From assembly GCA_014879945.1 (NCBI GenBank), contig JACSRE010000242.1, forward strand, positions 124,001-188,000: DNA of 64,000 nucleotides, written 5' to 3'. A model generated the notes under the pieces. It saw only the letters and a program-made list of their open reading frames with translations. It ran no database searches and was not told where the DNA came from. This DNA is from Myxococcus sp. Lineage in GTDB: Bacteria; Myxococcota; Myxococcia; Myxococcales; Myxococcaceae. Below are positions 23,895 to 33,935 of this stretch, one piece after another; position 1 is the first letter of the stretch; every line of letters starts with the position of its first letter. Position numbers and translations under genes: made by a program.

Positions 23895-24535
23895 CGCTCG
23901 CTGCCATGGTGCTCGCGCAGTGCTTCGTGATGACCGACCCGACGCCGGGGTGGAAGCAGATCACCCTGCCCTCGAGCTCGCCGCAGCTCGCCGCGCCCGA
24001 AGGCTACGAGCAGTTCCGCACGTCGGACACGGTCGTGGTGACGCACGAGCTGACCGAAGTGCTGCGCAGCGCCCACCGAGCGGCGCCGGGGCGGAACGCG
24101 TTCGACTTCACGCTGCCACCGCACAGCACGACGGTGACGCTCCGGTTCGCGCGCTCGCTCGACTCGGCGAAGGTCGACGCCGTCGTCGAAGGCCCTCGCG
24201 GGCGCCAGACGCTCCTCGATGGGCGGCGCGTCTCGGGGGCCTCACTCTCGCTGCCGGTCTCACTTCCCGACGCCGCGCGGGCGGTCGTCACCGTGCACCA
24301 CCACCTCAGAGACGCGCCGGTGCTCGAGTCGGCGACCGTCGAGCGACGCGTCGTCCCCCTCGGCGCGGGTGACTTTCCGCCGCAGCTGAGGCTCGACAAC
24401 TCGCTCTACCTGCGCAGCCCCGGAGGCCCGATCACCGTCTGCCAACGCCCCCGGCAGCCGTTGCGCATGACGTCGCGCGCCCTCGACGACGCCTTCGTGC
24501 GCTCCGCGCCCCTGGAGCAGGCGCCAACCCGCTGA
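23891..24535 (+). CDS. Exported protein of unknown function, coupled to the membrane protein
   Basis: A 214-aa protein beginning TLAAMVLAQCF, a short hydrophobic N-terminus compatible with export, followed by a beta-rich region with no recognised motif. The GTG at 23891 overlaps the upstream stop by 4 nt; the longer ORF in the track is a read-through of the preceding gene in another frame. DUF3999-like proteins in other bacteria sit beside DUF2339-like membrane proteins in the same way, but this link is only a suggestion. Confidence 0.68.
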   Translation: MTLAAMVLAQCFVMTDPTPGWKQITLPSSSPQLAAPEGYEQFRTSDTVVVTHELTEVLRSAHRAAPGRNAFDFTLPPHSTTVTLRFARSLDSAKVDAVVEGPRGRQTLLDGRRVSGASLSLPVSLPDAARAVVTVHHHLRDAPVLESATVERRVVPLGAGDFPPQLRLDNSLYLRSPGGPITVCQRPRQPLRMTSRALDDAFVRSAPLEQAPTR

Positions 24536-24603
24536 TCTCTCTGGGGGCGTGCTGGTTGGTTCGGTGAGCCGTGGCAAGCTCGTCGGGCTTCTCACTCTTC
24601 AAG

Positions 24604-25188
24604 ATGGCTGCCGCCAACGACCGTGCACGGGTGCTGCCCTTCCGGCAGACCTCGACCGAGAGCGACTCGACGCTCGTCGCGGCGGCGCGGGAGAAGAAGC
24701 GCTGGGCGCAAGAGGCGCTGTTTCGCCGTCACTCGCGCATGGCCATGGGCCTGGCCTACCGGCTGGCGCCGGAAGAGGAGCCGCAAGACATCGCGCACGA
24801 CGCGTTCCTCAACGCCTTCTCGCGCATCGGCCAGCTGCGAAACGCCGACGCGTTCTCGACCTGGCTGGGCGGCATCGTCGTCTTCGAGGTGCGACGGCGC
24901 CTGCGTCGCCGTCGGCTGCTCTCGCGCCTGGGCTTCGGGCACGCGTCAGACGAAGCGCTCGAGGTGCGCTCGACCGCCGACGCACCACCCGAGGCGAAGG
25001 CTGAGCTCCACGATCTCTACAAGGGCCTCGACGCGCTCCCGACTGAAGAGCGGCTGGCGCTGGTGCTCTACCGGGTCGAGGGCCTGGAGCTGACCGAGGT
25101 CGCCAGCGCGCTCGAGCTCTCGCTCGCCACCGTCAAGCGCCGCATCGCCGCGGCTGACTCGAAGCTCCAGGAGATGCGCCATGGCTGA
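24604..25188 (+). CDS. ECF-type RNA polymerase sigma factor
   Basis: A 194-aa sigma-70-family ECF factor. Sigma2 region (about 32-100) with the RRHSRMAMGLAYRL segment and a DIAHDAFLNAF core-binding motif; sigma4 region (about 130-192) with ALPTEERLALVLY and the LELSLATVKRRI helix-turn-helix. The ATG at 24604 is used; a GTG at 24571 would add 11 residues and neither has a convincing ribosome site. Its 3' end overlaps the FecR-TPR gene by 8 nt, the usual sigma/regulator arrangement. Confidence 0.92.
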   Translation: MAAANDRARVLPFRQTSTESDSTLVAAAREKKRWAQEALFRRHSRMAMGLAYRLAPEEEPQDIAHDAFLNAFSRIGQLRNADAFSTWLGGIVVFEVRRRLRRRRLLSRLGFGHASDEALEVRSTADAPPEAKAELHDLYKGLDALPTEERLALVLYRVEGLELTEVASALELSLATVKRRIAAADSKLQEMRHG

Positions 25189-26314
25189 CCCACGAGGGCC
25201 GCTGTCGCAGCACGTACAGTTCGCCGTCACCGAGCGCGAGCTCGACGAGGGCTGGCAGCAGCTCGACGCGGCCCTGCGCCCCGAGCGCCGGTGGCCCCGC
25301 TTCGCCGTCGCCGCAGCGCTCGCCGCCGCGCTGGTCGTGGGCCTCGTCGTCCTCTCGCTGAGCCGCCGCCCGCTCCCCGAAGGCACCCTCGAGGCCGGCG
25401 CCGTCCTCGCCGCGGGCTCCGCGCCCCTCGAGGCCCGGCTCCGCGAAGGCTCGACGGTGCGCGCCGACGCGGCGTCGAAGGGCGCGCTCGAGGTGGCCAC
25501 CGCCGCCGAGGTTCGTGTTCGCCTCGACGAAGGCTCGATGCGCTTCGACGTCGCGAAGAACCCGGCGCGCCGCTTCGTGGTGAAGGCCGGCCGCGTCGAG
25601 GTCCGCGTGGTGGGCACGGCGTTCACCGTCAAGCGGTCGGGCCACGACGAGGCCGTCGACGTCACCGTCGAGCGGGGGGTGGTCGAGGTGTGGGTCGGCC
25701 CGGTGCAGCGCGCGGTGCTGAACGCAGGGCAGTCGTGGAACGAGAAGGCCGAGCCGACGGCGGCGGTGGTGCGCGATCGCCCCGCGCCCGGGCCCGGCGA
25801 AGACGACGTCGAGGCCCTCGAGGCAGAGCAGGCGCGCCGCCCCGCTGCCGCGCCGAAGAAGCCCAGGGCTGCGAAGCCCGTCGTGGCGGCCGAGGCGCTC
25901 CCCCCGCCTCCCGGCACCAGCGCCGCGCGCGCGCCGCTGCCCGACGATCCCTCCACCCTCTTCCGGCTGGCCCTCGACGCGCGCCGCGAAGGTCACGCCC
26001 GCGAGGCCGCCGACGCCTTCTCGCACTTCCTCTCGACGTTCCCCGACGACAGCCGCGCGGGCCTGGTGCTGTTCGAGCTGGGCCGCCTGCAGATGGATCA
26101 GCTGCGCGCGCCGGCGACGGCCGTGGAGTCGCTCGAGCGCGCGATCGCCCGCGCGCCGACGAGCTCGTACGTCGAAGACGCCATGGCGCGGCTGGTTCAG
26201 CTCCATCACGAGCAGCGCCACGCCGCTGCCTGCCGCGACGCGCGCGAGGCCTACCTGAAGCGCTTCCCAGCGGGAGTGCACGCGGCGACACTCCACGCCC
26301 TCTGCTCGTTCTAG
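25181..26314 (+). CDS. FecR-domain and TPR transmembrane regulator of the ECF sigma factor
   Basis: A 377-aa protein: a short cytoplasmic N-terminus (1-37), one TM helix (about 40-60), a periplasmic FecR domain (about 75-180; FVVKAGRVEVRVVGTAFTV is the family core), an Ala/Pro-rich linker, and a TPR-like helical repeat domain (about 260-370) including FPDDSRAGLVLFELGRL. FecR proteins transmit an envelope signal to their sigma factor as anti-sigma or sigma regulators. Overlap with the sigma gene supports the pairing. No TonB receptor is adjacent. Confidence 0.9.
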   Translation: MADPRGPLSQHVQFAVTERELDEGWQQLDAALRPERRWPRFAVAAALAAALVVGLVVLSLSRRPLPEGTLEAGAVLAAGSAPLEARLREGSTVRADAASKGALEVATAAEVRVRLDEGSMRFDVAKNPARRFVVKAGRVEVRVVGTAFTVKRSGHDEAVDVTVERGVVEVWVGPVQRAVLNAGQSWNEKAEPTAAVVRDRPAPGPGEDDVEALEAEQARRPAAAPKKPRAAKPVVAAEALPPPPGTSAARAPLPDDPSTLFRLALDARREGHAREAADAFSHFLSTFPDDSRAGLVLFELGRLQMDQLRAPATAVESLERAIARAPTSSYVEDAMARLVQLHHEQRHAAACRDAREAYLKRFPAGVHAATLHALCSF

Positions 26315-26325
26315 AGCTTCGTGGG

Positions 26326-27237
26326 GTGGGCGTGCTGGTGACGGTGGTGTCGATGATGCTGGCGCAGGCGCCGTGTGACGCGGCGCGGCCGACCCTCGCG
26401 GTGCGCCTTGGAGGAGCCGGGCTGCTCCCCTCGCTCGCCAGGGCCGTTCGTGAAGAGGCGCTCTACGAGGCGCGACAGGCGGGGTTCTGCCCCATCGACG
26501 ACGAGCGCGCGGCGAGGGCCACCGCGTCGGTCGACTGGCCCGAGGCCGGGGCGCTCTCGTTGACCGTCTCGGTGCCCGCCGGGCGATCGACCCGCCAGCT
26601 CGCGCGCGCCCTCGAGCTCAGCGCGGTGCCCCCCGACGGCTACGCCTTGACGATCGGCGCCAGCCTCGGCGAGCTGCTCCGCGAAGCCCGCCGCGAGCTG
26701 CCGGGCTTGAGGGCCGTCGAGGCCGAGCTCGCGCCCGCCTGGGGCCTCGGCGTCGCGCTCGCGGGCGAGGCCTTCACCGGCGGGCAGACCCACGGAGGCG
26801 CCGACCTGTTTCTCCGCAGGCGCCTGGGCACGCGCTTGGGGCTCGCGCTCGAGGCCGGCGTGCGCGCCGCGGTCCCCACCGAGGCCCCCTCGGGCACCGT
26901 CACCGCGTTCGTGATCGCCTCGGGGCTCCACGCGCTGTTCGACGTGCTGCAGGTGGGGCGATTGGCGGTGGCCGCGCTCGCCGGCGCCAGGCTCGGGTGG
27001 CTCCGGTTCGAAGGGGCTGCGCGTACGCCCGCCAGCGGCAGCGTCGCCACCGGCTGGCTCGCGACGGTGCGCGGCGGCGCCGAGGTTCGCTGGGCGACCC
27101 GGCCAGCGCTCTTCTTCGTTCGCCTCACCGCGGGGCTGCCCCTCGCCTCGGTCATCGCCACCGATGGAGGCCGACGCGTCACCGGCGCCGCGGGCTTCGA
27201 GGGCGGGCTCTGCGCTGGCGTAGGAGGTGCCTTCTGA
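26326..27237 (+). CDS. Exported protein, probably outer-membrane associated, of the sigma/FecR cassette
   Basis: A 303-aa protein with a hydrophobic signal ending SMMLAQA. The first part (about 15-135) is a soluble alpha/beta region containing EARQAGFCPID; the second part (about 140-300) consists of alternating Gly-rich beta-strands (GLGVALAGEAF, AALAGARLGWLRF) suggestive of an outer-membrane barrel. Start codon is one of several clustered GTGs (26326 chosen). It lies 11 nt after the FecR-TPR gene and its stop overlaps the next gene's start. Function unknown. Confidence 0.65.
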   Translation: MGVLVTVVSMMLAQAPCDAARPTLAVRLGGAGLLPSLARAVREEALYEARQAGFCPIDDERAARATASVDWPEAGALSLTVSVPAGRSTRQLARALELSAVPPDGYALTIGASLGELLREARRELPGLRAVEAELAPAWGLGVALAGEAFTGGQTHGGADLFLRRRLGTRLGLALEAGVRAAVPTEAPSGTVTAFVIASGLHALFDVLQVGRLAVAALAGARLGWLRFEGAARTPASGSVATGWLATVRGGAEVRWATRPALFFVRLTAGLPLASVIATDGGRRVTGAAGFEGGLCAGVGGAF

Positions 27238-28376
27238 TCGCGCGCCTCGTCGGGCTCGCGCTGCTCTGCGGCGCGTGCACCCAGGAGCTGCCGGTGCTCT
27301 TCCCGTGGGACGGCGGCGCCCCCGTGCCCAGCATCGAGGGCGGCCGCTTCCTGAGCCTGGGGCACCGGCACACCTGCGACATTCGCGCGGGGCGCCTGCG
27401 GTGTTGGGGCGACGGCACCACCAACCAGCTCGGCCTCGGCGACGGCCTCATTCGCAAGACGCCCACCTTCGTCGACGACGCGACGGACTGGGCGTCGATC
27501 TCGACCGGCGATCAGCACTCCTGTGCGCTCAAGGCCGACGGGAGCGTCTGGTGCTTCGGCAACAACCAGGCCGGTCAGCTCGGCACGGGCGATCTGAGGC
27601 CGCGCGGAACGCCCACCCGCGTCACCCTGCCCCGGCCCGCACGCTCGATCGCCACCACGTTCAGCCACACCTGCGCCGTGCTGTCGGACGCCTCGGGGTG
27701 GTGTTGGGGCGCGAACTGGGAAGGCCAGCTGGGCCAGGACGACGCGTTCCCCGGCGCAGACCAACCGTCGCCGCAGCCGGTGGCCGGGAACGCGCAGTGG
27801 AGGCTCCTCGAGCCCGGCGACGGCCACACCTGCGGCGTCAGGCTCGACGGCTCGCTGTGGTGCTGGGGCCGCAACGACGAGCGCCACCTCGGCCTGGGCC
27901 CCGGCAGCCCGCAGCAGGTCAGACCCCCGACGAAGATCGGCGCGCGCTCCGACTGGCAGGCCGTGTCGTCGTCTCAACAGGGCTCATGCTCGATCGCCTC
28001 AGACGACGGCGTGTGGTGTCAGGGCAGCAGCCTCGAGACCGGCGTCACCACCTACGACGTCCCCACCCGGGTCGGAGGGGGCGCGTGGCGCGTCTTCCGC
28101 ACCGACACCTTCCACGCCTGCGGCGTTCAGGTCGACGGCTCCCTCTGGTGCCTGGGCCGTGGCATCGAGGGCCAGCTCGGGCTGGACGACCTCGACCCGC
28201 GCGGCGCGCTCACCCGGGTCGGCACCGAGGCCGACTGGGTCGACGTTCAGGTCGGCCGCTTTCACACCTGCGCCAGGAAACGAAACGGCACCCTGCGCTG
28301 CACCGGAGAGAACGCCGACGGGCGGCTCGGTCAGGGCGATCTCACCCGCCGCAGGACGTTCACGCTCGTGCCGTGA
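27234..28376 (+). CDS. RCC1-repeat lipoprotein (probable CTG start)
   Basis: A 380-aa predicted lipoprotein with about seven RCC1-type beta-propeller blades, seen as repeating HTC/HSC...DGSxWCWG...GQLG units. The two cysteines per blade (for example HTC and WCWG) may form disulfides. The frame has no ATG/GTG/TTG near the signal sequence, but AGGAGG at 27222-27227 is 6 nt before a CTG that overlaps the upstream TGA (CTGA) and opens ARLVGLALLCGAC, an export signal with candidate lipidated Cys15. The next in-frame GTG (27294) would delete the signal. Such proteins are surface-exposed in myxobacteria; ligand unknown. Confidence 0.82.
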   Translation: MIARLVGLALLCGACTQELPVLFPWDGGAPVPSIEGGRFLSLGHRHTCDIRAGRLRCWGDGTTNQLGLGDGLIRKTPTFVDDATDWASISTGDQHSCALKADGSVWCFGNNQAGQLGTGDLRPRGTPTRVTLPRPARSIATTFSHTCAVLSDASGWCWGANWEGQLGQDDAFPGADQPSPQPVAGNAQWRLLEPGDGHTCGVRLDGSLWCWGRNDERHLGLGPGSPQQVRPPTKIGARSDWQAVSSSQQGSCSIASDDGVWCQGSSLETGVTTYDVPTRVGGGAWRVFRTDTFHACGVQVDGSLWCLGRGIEGQLGLDDLDPRGALTRVGTEADWVDVQVGRFHTCARKRNGTLRCTGENADGRLGQGDLTRRRTFTLVP

Positions 28377-28469
28377 CGGGCGGCCGGTGTTACGTGCCCG
28401 CCACGCGCGGCCCGACGCCGTGCCGCTCGAGCCGCTCGAGCTGCCCCTGCTGGAACAGACCTTCGAGAC

Positions 28470-28680
28470 GACCTGGAGTCCCAGGCGCCGCGCTTTCTGC
28501 TGACGGCGGAGCAGGCCGGGGCGATTCTCAGAGACGTCGAGGCCACGGTGCGCGACGGCTGGTACCGAACCGCGCGTCGAGTCGGCGTGACGGAGCGCGA
28601 CTGCGACGCCATCTCGGGAGCATTCTGCTACCCGGGCTTTCGGATACTCCGGGAACGACTCGACGCCTCAAGAGCCACGC
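28470..28680 (+). pseudogene. Possible remnant of a HipA-family toxin C-terminus
   Basis: In the 376-nt gap between the RCC1 and DUF72 genes one frame reads as a short conserved-looking stretch: FLLTAEQAGAILRDVEATVR followed by GWYRTARRVGVTERDC and ISGAFCYPGF. This resembles the C-terminal helices of HipA-type kinases. There is no start codon, no upstream kinase domain and no HipB, and the frame runs on without a stop into the DUF72 gene, so it looks like a decayed fragment. The rest of the gap shows nothing else recognisable. Confidence 0.35.
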
Positions 28681-28752
28681 GCTCGGCCCCTCTCGCCCGA
28701 GAGAGGCTCCAGCCAGGCCCGCACGACGAGGGAGCGGCCCGCCCGCCAACTG

Positions 28753-29670
28753 ATGCAGCTCTCTCTCTTTCCACCCGCACCGCTCGATCTACGCGCCGAC
28801 ACCGCGCTGGCGGCGCGACGCCCGGCGCACGTCTTCATCGGCACCTCGAGCTGGACGTTCCCCGGGTGGAAGGGCCTGGTGTACCCGGGTGAGCCCACCA
28901 TGGACGAGCTGGTGGACCACGGCCTCGAGTTCTACGCGCGCCACCCGCTCTTCAACACCGTCGGCATCGATCGCAGCTACTACGCGCCGCTGACGAGCCA
29001 GGACCTCGCGGGCTACGCCAGGCAGCTCCCCGCGGGCTTCCGCTGCGTGATGAAGGTGTGGAGCCGCATCTGCTCGTACCTCGACCCGCGCACGCGCGCG
29101 CCGAACCCCGACTTCCTGAACGTGGAGCTCTTCCGCGACGCGGTGCTGACGCCGGCGCTCGCCTCGTTCAAGGCGCACCTGGGCCCGCTGCTCTTTCAGA
29201 TGCTGCCCCTGGGCCGCTCCGAGCTGCTCTCACCGCCCGTCTTCAACGCCAAGCTCGACCGCTTCTTCGCCGAGCTGCCCCGTGGGCCCCAGTACGCGGT
29301 GGAGCTGCGCAACCCCGAGTGGATGACGCCCGGCTACTTCGAGACCCTCGAGCGGCGCGGGGTGGCGCACGTCTTCAACCACTGGGAGCGCATGACGACG
29401 CTCGCCGAGCAGCTCGCCCGGCCGCAGGCCTTCACCGCGCCGTTCACCGTCTGCCGGCTGCTGCTGCCCCAGGGCGTCGGGTACGAGGAGGCGCGCGAGG
29501 CCTTCGCGCCGTTCGACCGGCTCCAGGCGCAAGACGACGCCATGCGCGCCGAGGTGGTGCGGCTGATCGAGGCGACCGCCAGGGCCAGACGCCAGGCGTG
29601 GATCATCGTGAACAACAAGGCCGAGGGCTCGAGCCCGCTGACGGTGCGCGGCCTGCTCCAGCGCCTCTGA
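28753..29670 (+). CDS. DUF72 (YecE-family) protein
   Basis: A 305-aa TIM-barrel-like protein of the DUF72 family. The N-terminal GTSSWTFPGWKG motif and later YAVELRNPEW and IIVNNKAEGSSP motifs are characteristic. The biochemical function of the family is not established; members carry a conserved acidic/aromatic pocket. ATG start. Monocistronic, convergent with the tandem kinase gene (3 nt gap). Confidence 0.9.
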   Translation: MQLSLFPPAPLDLRADTALAARRPAHVFIGTSSWTFPGWKGLVYPGEPTMDELVDHGLEFYARHPLFNTVGIDRSYYAPLTSQDLAGYARQLPAGFRCVMKVWSRICSYLDPRTRAPNPDFLNVELFRDAVLTPALASFKAHLGPLLFQMLPLGRSELLSPPVFNAKLDRFFAELPRGPQYAVELRNPEWMTPGYFETLERRGVAHVFNHWERMTTLAEQLARPQAFTAPFTVCRLLLPQGVGYEEAREAFAPFDRLQAQDDAMRAEVVRLIEATARARRQAWIIVNNKAEGSSPLTVRGLLQRL

Positions 29671-29673
29671 CGG

Positions 29674-31458
29674 CTACTTGCGCCTGAAGAGCGACCAGCG
29701 CCCAGACGGGTTCTCGTCGGCCTCGGGCTCGTAGGGCTGGCCCAGCGAGGCGGTGATCGACAGGAGCGCGTCGGCCATCGCCTGCGCGCTGCTCATGCGC
29801 TTGCTGACGTCGCGCGCGAGGCACACCGCGATGAGCTGCTGGAGCTTCTTCGGGATCGGCTCTCCCAGGAAGGTGTGCTCGCCGATGGGCCGCGCCTCGC
29901 CCGAGAGCCGCGACATCACCACCTCGGTCATCGCGCCGCCCTCGAAGGGGAACCGCCGCGCCAGCAACGTGTAGAGCACCGTCGCCAGCGCGTAGAGATC
30001 GGCCCGCTCGTCGACGTCGCGGCCGAGGACCTGCTCGGGCGCCATCCACAGCGGCGTGCCCACCACCTGCCCCACCTGGGTGAGCCGGCTGAGCTCGTTC
30101 TGCCCCTGCCGCACCCGCGCGACGCCGAAGTCGAGCACCTTGAGCAGCTCGGGCGAGTCGTTGGTGACGAACAGGTTGTCGGGCTTGATGTCACGGTGCA
30201 CCACCCCGATGCGGTGGGCGGCCGTCAACGCCTGGGCCGCCTGGGTGGTCAGCCGCACCGCGCGCTGCAGCTCCATCGGCCGCTCCCGCGCCAGGATCTT
30301 CAGGCTCTGGCCCTCGAGCAGCTCCATCACGAACGCGACCTTGCCGGGCTCGTTGATGAGGTCGAACACCTTCACGATGTTCGGGTGATCGAGCTGGCTG
30401 ATCGCCTGGCCCTCTTGAACGAAGCGCACCACCTGATCGGGCCGGCTGGTGAGCTGCGGGTGGAGGATCTTGATCGCCACCTTGCGGTTGAGCGTCGAGT
30501 GCCGCGCCTCGACCACCCGCCCCATGCCGCCTTCTCCGATGGTGCGCTCGATGACCCACGAGCCGAGCTGCTCGACGGCGTTGACCGGCTTGATGCCCGC
30601 CTGCGTCTCCATCGGGATCAAGGTGCCGGCGACGATGGGCGACGAGCCCTCGACGCGCGTGACGCGCAGCTCGAGCTCGACCAGCGCCTGGCGGAAGGCC
30701 ACCATCGACTCGAACCGATCGGCCGGGTCCTTCGCGAGCGCCCGGTCGAAGATGTCGTCCCACACCGCCAGGTGCGCCGGAACGCGCGGCACCGGCGAGA
30801 CGACGTGCATCTGCCTGGTGATGCCCGAGGTCTCTCCGGCGAACGGGGGCGCCCCCGTGAGCAGCTCGAAGAGCATCACGCCCAGGCCGTAGATGTCAGA
30901 GGCCGGCGAGGCGCGGTGGCCCGCCACGCGCTCGGGGGCGAGGTATGGCGCCGGCACCAACACCCGCGTCGGCGGCACCGGGAGCGAGCGCACGTCGCGA
31001 AAGAGCATCAACGCGGTGTCGAGCAGCCGCACCGTGGGCACGTCGCCCTCTCCGTCGAGGAAGACGTGGTGCGGCGCGAGGCAGCCGTGCACCAGCCCGT
31101 GATCGTGCAGAAACTGAATCGCCTCGGACAACGCGACGCCCCACGAGATGGCGACGTCGCTCGACAGGGCGCCGCGCTCCTGGAGGAACGCCGCCGCCGT
31201 CTTGCCCGTCACCGGCTCGCTCACCACCACGAAGCGGCCGTCGCTCGAGCAGTGCACGTGCTCGACGCTCAAGAGCCCGGGGTGCTTGAGCTGCTTCGAG
31301 CGGCGCGTCATGTCCATGAACCGGCCGTAGAGCTCGATGTCGTTGACCAGCTCGGGTCGGCTCACCTGCACCAGCACGCGACCGCTCGACGACCGCGCGA
31401 GGAACACCTCGACCGCCGAGCCATCAGCCAGCTTCTCTTCGACGTCGAGGCCTTGCAT
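29674..31458 (-). CDS. Tandem pseudokinase-kinase Ser/Thr protein kinase
   Basis: A 594-aa protein with two kinase folds. The N-terminal one (about 1-270) is degenerate: the catalytic loop is HGCLAPHHVF, the DFG site is LLDTAL, and the beta3 Lys is replaced (VLVQVS). The C-terminal one (about 300-565) is intact: GEGGMG loop, VAIKIL lysine, HRDIKPDN, DFGVA, and MAPEQ. No TM segment or C-terminal sensor is seen. ATG at 31458 starts the first domain. A regulatory pseudokinase preceding an active kinase is the natural reading. Located between the DUF72 gene and dnaK; substrates unknown. Confidence 0.92.
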   Translation of the reverse strand: MQGLDVEEKLADGSAVEVFLARSSSGRVLVQVSRPELVNDIELYGRFMDMTRRSKQLKHPGLLSVEHVHCSSDGRFVVVSEPVTGKTAAAFLQERGALSSDVAISWGVALSEAIQFLHDHGLVHGCLAPHHVFLDGEGDVPTVRLLDTALMLFRDVRSLPVPPTRVLVPAPYLAPERVAGHRASPASDIYGLGVMLFELLTGAPPFAGETSGITRQMHVVSPVPRVPAHLAVWDDIFDRALAKDPADRFESMVAFRQALVELELRVTRVEGSSPIVAGTLIPMETQAGIKPVNAVEQLGSWVIERTIGEGGMGRVVEARHSTLNRKVAIKILHPQLTSRPDQVVRFVQEGQAISQLDHPNIVKVFDLINEPGKVAFVMELLEGQSLKILARERPMELQRAVRLTTQAAQALTAAHRIGVVHRDIKPDNLFVTNDSPELLKVLDFGVARVRQGQNELSRLTQVGQVVGTPLWMAPEQVLGRDVDERADLYALATVLYTLLARRFPFEGGAMTEVVMSRLSGEARPIGEHTFLGEPIPKKLQQLIAVCLARDVSKRMSSAQAMADALLSITASLGQPYEPEADENPSGRWSLFRRK

Positions 31459-31639
31459 CAGGGCTGGGACTGTAGAGAGCGCACGCCAGTGCGAGGCAAG
31501 TCGCCACCGTGGGGAGGTGGACCGCGATGACGCACAGCCCGCCCACGATCTCGGGCCGTTGGAAGAGGCGCGGTGGGGCGCTGTCGGCAGCGCACCTTCA
31601 CCGGGTGGGGAGCGCAGGCCCCAGCGTCGCAAACGACAC

Positions 31640-31670
31640 GTCCCGCGTGAGCCAGCAGCCCACGCGGGAC
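31640..31670 (-). terminator. Terminator hairpin after dnaK
   Basis: A perfect 10-bp inverted repeat, GTCCCGCGTG and CACGCGGGAC with an 11-nt loop, 25 nt beyond the dnaK stop in the direction of transcription, followed on the minus strand by GTGTCGTTTG. Good position and stability; the T tract is weak. Confidence 0.65.
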
Positions 31671-31695
31671 GAAGACCGCCAGACGTTCAGCGGCC

Positions 31696-33606
<1,911 letters not shown>

Positions 33607-33679
33607 GGTGTGTGTCTCCAGCGCTCGAAGCGCCAATTATTTGAAATCGCGGAGCTTTTTCTTGGCCCGAGATGTGCCC

Positions 33680-33707
33680 AAAGTAACCAGCGACCTTCGG
33701 GTGTCAA
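33680..33707 (-). promoter_or_regulatory. Candidate housekeeping-sigma promoter of dnaK
   Basis: On the minus strand TTGACA (33707-33702) and TACTTT (33685-33680) are separated by 16 nt, about 75 nt upstream of the dnaK ATG. A second TTGACACC lies at 33753-33746, about 46 nt further upstream, so there may be two overlapping promoters or a repeated recognition element. No CIRCE element was found. The gap from 33607 to 33935 otherwise holds an imperfect hairpin (GAATTCGACGC/GCGTCGATTC, 33828-33851) and no gene. Confidence 0.5.
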
Positions 33708-33935
33708 TCGGGCTGGAACAGTTGCGTGCGTTTGCGCCCCAATCAGGTGTCAACCGCGTAACAGCCTTCGCACTCACCGCCACCGTCGGGTGCCAGCGAG
33801 GCCATGACGCCGTGCGCGTTCTTGAATGAATTCGACGCCTTGCGTCGATTCGCGCGCTGGCAAGCGCCATGCTCCTGACGCGGCCCGACGGCGCGAGCGG
33901 GGGGCCTGGCGCTTGAGTTCGTGGAGGCCGACGCC

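Noticed and set aside
33921-33935. GTG at 33921 as start of the lipid kinase
   Set aside because: GTGGAGG is better explained as the ribosome site for the ATG at 33936, which has 8-nt spacing.
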